From Pseudanabaena sp. CAN_BIN31 (GTDB taxonomy: Bacteria > Cyanobacteriota > Cyanobacteriia > Pseudanabaenales > Pseudanabaenaceae): a stretch of DNA of 6,709 nt. The notes under the pieces were generated by a model that was not told where the DNA came from, did no database searches, and saw only the letters and a list, made by a program, of their open reading frames with translations. The position numbers were made by a program, and so were the translations under genes. The stretch covers positions 1-6,709 of the forward strand of contig JAJAZG010000073.1 of NCBI GenBank assembly GCA_026785865.1. Reading direction: 5' to 3'. Below, in pieces: positions 4,633 through 6,709 of the stretch. Numbering within the stretch: the stretch's first letter is position 1; each line of letters starts with the position of its first letter.

Positions 4633-5907
4633 ATGAATTACTTTTTAGGGATTGATTTTGGAACTTCGGGAGTAAGGGCGATCGCCATTAATGGCGATCG
4701 TGAAATCGTGGCGATCGCTCGATCTGACTATGACATTCGCGATTGCGAAACATGGCGAGTAGCACTTTATGAAGTAATTGCTAGTTTGCCTAAGCAAATT
4801 CGCCAAAAAACTAGAAAAATAGTCATTGATGGGACTTCGGCAACGGTTTTGATTTGCGATCGCGATGGGAAAGCGATCGCGCCACCAATGATTTATAGCG
4901 ATGCTTGCGAATCGGAAGTTTTAGATCGAGTCAAAAAATTTGCCCCAAATCAGCATTTAGTCTGCGGCGCGACTTCAAGTTTTGCGAAATTAATTTCACT
5001 AATGAAATATTCGGGACAAGCATCAAAAGAGCTTTATTTTTTGCATCAAGCTGATTGGCTAGGCTATTTACTACATGGCAAATTAGGTGTGAGCGATTAT
5101 CACAATGCGCTTAAGTTGGGTTACGATCCTCTGCTTTTGACCTATCCCAATTGGTTGCAAGTTTGGGCTTTAGCAAATTCTCATGTGATTTTGCCAGAAA
5201 TATTTGCGCCTAGTGCAACTGTAGGAAATATTCAGGGGGCGATCGCTTTGCAGCTAGATTTGCCACTCGATTGTGTGATCGGGGCGGGAACGACTGATAG
5301 TAACGCGGCTTTTTTAGCTTCTGTTGGCACGGCAACCCCTACAATCGGGACGGCGGTTACTTCGCTCGGTTCGACGATGGTATTAAAAGTATTAAGCGAT
5401 CGCTCGATTAATAATGCGCGTTATGGGATTTATAGCCATCGGTTTGAGCATCCTGATTTGGGTTGTTTATGGCTAGTCGGTGGGGCTTCAAATGTGGGTG
5501 GGGCTGTGTTACGTCAATTTTTTACTGATCTAGAATTACAAGAACTTAGCGATCGCCTTGATCCGAATATTCCTAGTCCGTTAGATTATTATCCTTTACC
5601 AAAAATAGGCGATCGCTTTCCGATTAACGATCCGCATCTAGCGCCACGACTGGAGCCACGTCCTGATGATCGCGTAGAATTTTTGTATGGTTTACTGGAA
5701 AGCATGGCAAGAATTGAAGCGCAAGGCTATACACTTTTGCAACAATTAGGCGCTTCCCCGATTTTGCAAATTTATACCGCAGGTGGTGGGGCAAAAAATC
5801 AGGTGTGGGCAAAAATACGCGATCGCTATTTGCAAATCCCCATGCAAAATTCACTGCAAACAGAAGCGGCTTATGGTGCTGCATTATTAGCTAAAATATC
5901 CCTATGA
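4633..5907 (+). CDS. FGGY-family carbohydrate kinase, probable D-ribulose kinase
   Basis: The 424-residue protein has the ASKHA fold of FGGY kinases, which transfer the gamma phosphate of ATP to a sugar. Visible motifs are the N-terminal phosphate loop GIDFGTSG (6-13, with D8 and T11), IDGTSATVLICDRDG (65-79), DYHNALKLGY (155-164), GAGTTDSNAAF (217-227, with D222 as the likely catalytic base), VTSLGST (242-248), LVGGASN (281-287), LDYYPLP (317-323) and the ATP-side loop TAGGGAKN (382-389). Length and these motifs match the cyanobacterial/plant sugar kinase group that includes Synechococcus SePSK (about 426 residues, reported active on D-ribulose), not classical xylulokinases of about 490. The ATG at 4633 is preferred over a TTG at 4606 inside the palindrome: the family N-terminus begins here and AGG (4621-4623) is 9 nt upstream. 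The stop overlaps the next gene as ATGA. The gene carries nine HIP1 sites. Confidence 0.9.
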   Translation: MNYFLGIDFGTSGVRAIAINGDREIVAIARSDYDIRDCETWRVALYEVIASLPKQIRQKTRKIVIDGTSATVLICDRDGKAIAPPMIYSDACESEVLDRVKKFAPNQHLVCGATSSFAKLISLMKYSGQASKELYFLHQADWLGYLLHGKLGVSDYHNALKLGYDPLLLTYPNWLQVWALANSHVILPEIFAPSATVGNIQGAIALQLDLPLDCVIGAGTTDSNAAFLASVGTATPTIGTAVTSLGSTMVLKVLSDRSINNARYGIYSHRFEHPDLGCLWLVGGASNVGGAVLRQFFTDLELQELSDRLDPNIPSPLDYYPLPKIGDRFPINDPHLAPRLEPRPDDRVEFLYGLLESMARIEAQGYTLLQQLGASPILQIYTAGGGAKNQVWAKIRDRYLQIPMQNSLQTEAAYGAALLAKISL

Positions 5908-6584
5908 TTACCCCACTCAAACGCAAAAATTTTGATGAACTAATTCCTGCTGTTCCCACCTCCGAGCAGTATCAATACTATTGGGGCGATGGTCAGAGCG
6001 TATTTCGCCGCGTTGCGATTTCGATCGCTGCTGTAATTATTTTTACGATCCTTTACAATCGCATTCATGAAAATAATCCTAGTAGTTTTGCAGCTTTGGC
6101 GATGTTTGTATGTGCAGCGCTAGGGGGACTGTATTGGATGTTGGAGCCAGTCGCACTGGCGAGCATTCGTAACGCCAAGTTGCGGCGCTTTGCTAATTGT
6201 GGCTTTTGGCAAGCGGAAGTGCTGGATGTGTATGTCTCGCAAGAAGTGCTTGCACGCGCTGAAAAGGTGGATTCGCGGGGACGAATGGACGTTAGTTATG
6301 ATGCGGAAAGTTTTTTAAATATTGAGCTTGGGGATGAGACGGATTTTGTGACGACTCTGCGATTGCCCATGAAGCGGGAGCTTAAGCGTATCAAACCAGA
6401 GCAAACAGTCTATATGTTGCTGTTTTCTAACGATCGCCGCTTTGGTCGAGTTAGTCGCCAAACCTCTGATGCTTATATTCCGCAATACAATCTCTGGGTC
6501 GGTGATTATCCCTATTTGCGGCGTGATACTTTTACCGATCTGACTAAATATATGAACAAGCGATCGCAAAAAGTAGCAAATTAA
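5904..6584 (+). CDS. Conserved cyanobacterial two-helix membrane protein of unknown function
   Basis: The 226-residue protein starts MITPLKRKNFDELIPAVPT and has a Tyr-rich stretch (EQYQYYWG). Two transmembrane helices lie at about 36-52 (RVAISIAAVIIFTILYN) and 63-85 (AALAMFVCAALGGLYWMLEPVAL). A soluble domain of about 140 residues follows, with the motifs RNAKLRRFANCGFWQAEVLDVYVS, LNIELGDETDF, SDAYIPQYNLWVGDYPYLRRD. I recall similar cyanobacterial proteins, some labelled 'phosphate ABC transporter permease', but nothing here looks like a permease with its several helices and EAA loop, so I give no function. The start ATG overlaps the kinase TGA (ATGA, 5904-5907), which implies translational coupling; no Shine-Dalgarno sequence is seen. 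The stop codon lies inside a hairpin. The gene is surely real, given the motif-rich sequence, overlap and one HIP1 site at 6560-6567. Confidence 0.8.
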   Translation: MITPLKRKNFDELIPAVPTSEQYQYYWGDGQSVFRRVAISIAAVIIFTILYNRIHENNPSSFAALAMFVCAALGGLYWMLEPVALASIRNAKLRRFANCGFWQAEVLDVYVSQEVLARAEKVDSRGRMDVSYDAESFLNIELGDETDFVTTLRLPMKRELKRIKPEQTVYMLLFSNDRRFGRVSRQTSDAYIPQYNLWVGDYPYLRRDTFTDLTKYMNKRSQKVAN

Positions 6585-6610
6585 GAGAATAAATAAAGTT
6601 TATTTTCTTA
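6582..6610 (+). terminator. Weak A/U-rich hairpin starting at the stop codon
   Basis: TAAGAGAATAAA (6582-6593) pairs with TTTATTTTCTTA (6599-6610), 12 bp with one G/T mismatch on the DNA level and a 5-nt loop. The left arm begins with the TAA stop of the preceding gene. The stem is A/U-rich and no U-run follows, so it is a poor terminator alone and may act with the next hairpin. Confidence 0.4.
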
Positions 6611-6640
6611 CAGCGCTTTGCGATGAAACCAAACCCAGAT

Positions 6641-6679
6641 TTTTTGTACAAGCCCCGCAAAGCGTGGCTTGTACAAAAA
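6641..6679. terminator. Strong 18-bp hairpin with flanking T/A runs; terminator-like intergenic repeat
   Basis: The arms 6641-6658 and 6662-6679 pair over 18 positions with one mismatch (6655 with 6665) around an AAA loop. TTTTTGTACAAGCC and its exact complement form the outer stem. The outermost pairs are T5 and A5, so read leftward the hairpin ends in U-runs; rightward it ends in A-runs. It may terminate the plus-strand operon or an unseen leftward gene. The sequence resembles repeated hairpins between genes in Pseudanabaena-like genomes (from memory). Bases 6614-6622 (CGCTTTGCG) are complementary to its apex. Confidence 0.6.
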
Positions 6680-6695
6680 TATTAAGGCTAAACAT

Positions 6696-6709
6696 CAGCA
6701 TTCATGCTG
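6696..6709. repeat. Short inverted repeat at the window edge
   Basis: CAGCAT (6696-6701) and ATGCTG (6704-6709) are separated by TC. The window ends on the last base, so a longer palindrome or the end of a neighbouring gene cannot be excluded. Confidence 0.3.

Noticed and set aside
5624..5884. Minus-strand 86-codon open frame inside the kinase gene
   Set aside because: It lies fully antisense to conserved kinase motifs, including TAGGGAKN, and shows no domain or ribosome-binding site.
6315..6569. Minus-strand 84-codon open frame inside the last gene
   Set aside because: It is antisense to the motif-rich C-terminal domain of the membrane protein, with no supporting signal.

Overview
The window looks like ordinary chromosomal DNA from a filamentous-type cyanobacterium, most likely Pseudanabaena or a close relative. 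The evidence is an SLH-domain outer-membrane porin of the cyanobacterial type, a HEAT-repeat protein resembling the phycobilisome-degradation factor NblB, a DUF3119-type membrane protein, and 15 copies of the HIP1 octamer GCGATCGC. Several palindromic intergenic repeats fit the same group. The genus is an inference from general appearance, not from a marker gene.

Layout: 1-115 is a G/C-rich nested inverted repeat. A plus-strand porin gene (306-1952) follows, with a 190-nt leader. It ends in two back-to-back hairpins (1967-2047) and an imperfect 47-bp inverted repeat (2062-2188). The right end of that repeat contains the stop codon of the next gene. Three minus-strand genes then read toward the porin: a small conserved protein (3941-3699), an NblB-like HEAT-repeat protein (3683-3015) and an Rpn-family PD-(D/E)XK nuclease-like protein (3008-2184). 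A 174-nt divergent intergenic region, with a Fur-box-like AT-rich stretch, separates them from a rightward group. That group holds a DUF3119-like membrane protein (4122-4523), a duplicated 20-bp palindrome (4541-4622), an FGGY carbohydrate kinase of the D-ribulose kinase type (4633-5907) and a two-helix membrane protein (5904-6584) that overlaps the kinase by ATGA. The last 125 bases hold hairpins and an intergenic repeat but no gene.

How they fit together: the porin is an independent, probably highly expressed envelope gene. The small ORF and the NblB-like gene are tightly coupled and read in the same frame, separated by one TAA codon; the nuclease-like gene follows 6 nt later and may be a later arrival. 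The kinase and the membrane protein are translationally coupled, though no functional link is known. I found no phage, CRISPR, toxin-antitoxin or biosynthetic system. The most unusual material is the density and placement of palindromic repeats, which touch gene ends, a probable ribosome-binding site and terminators.
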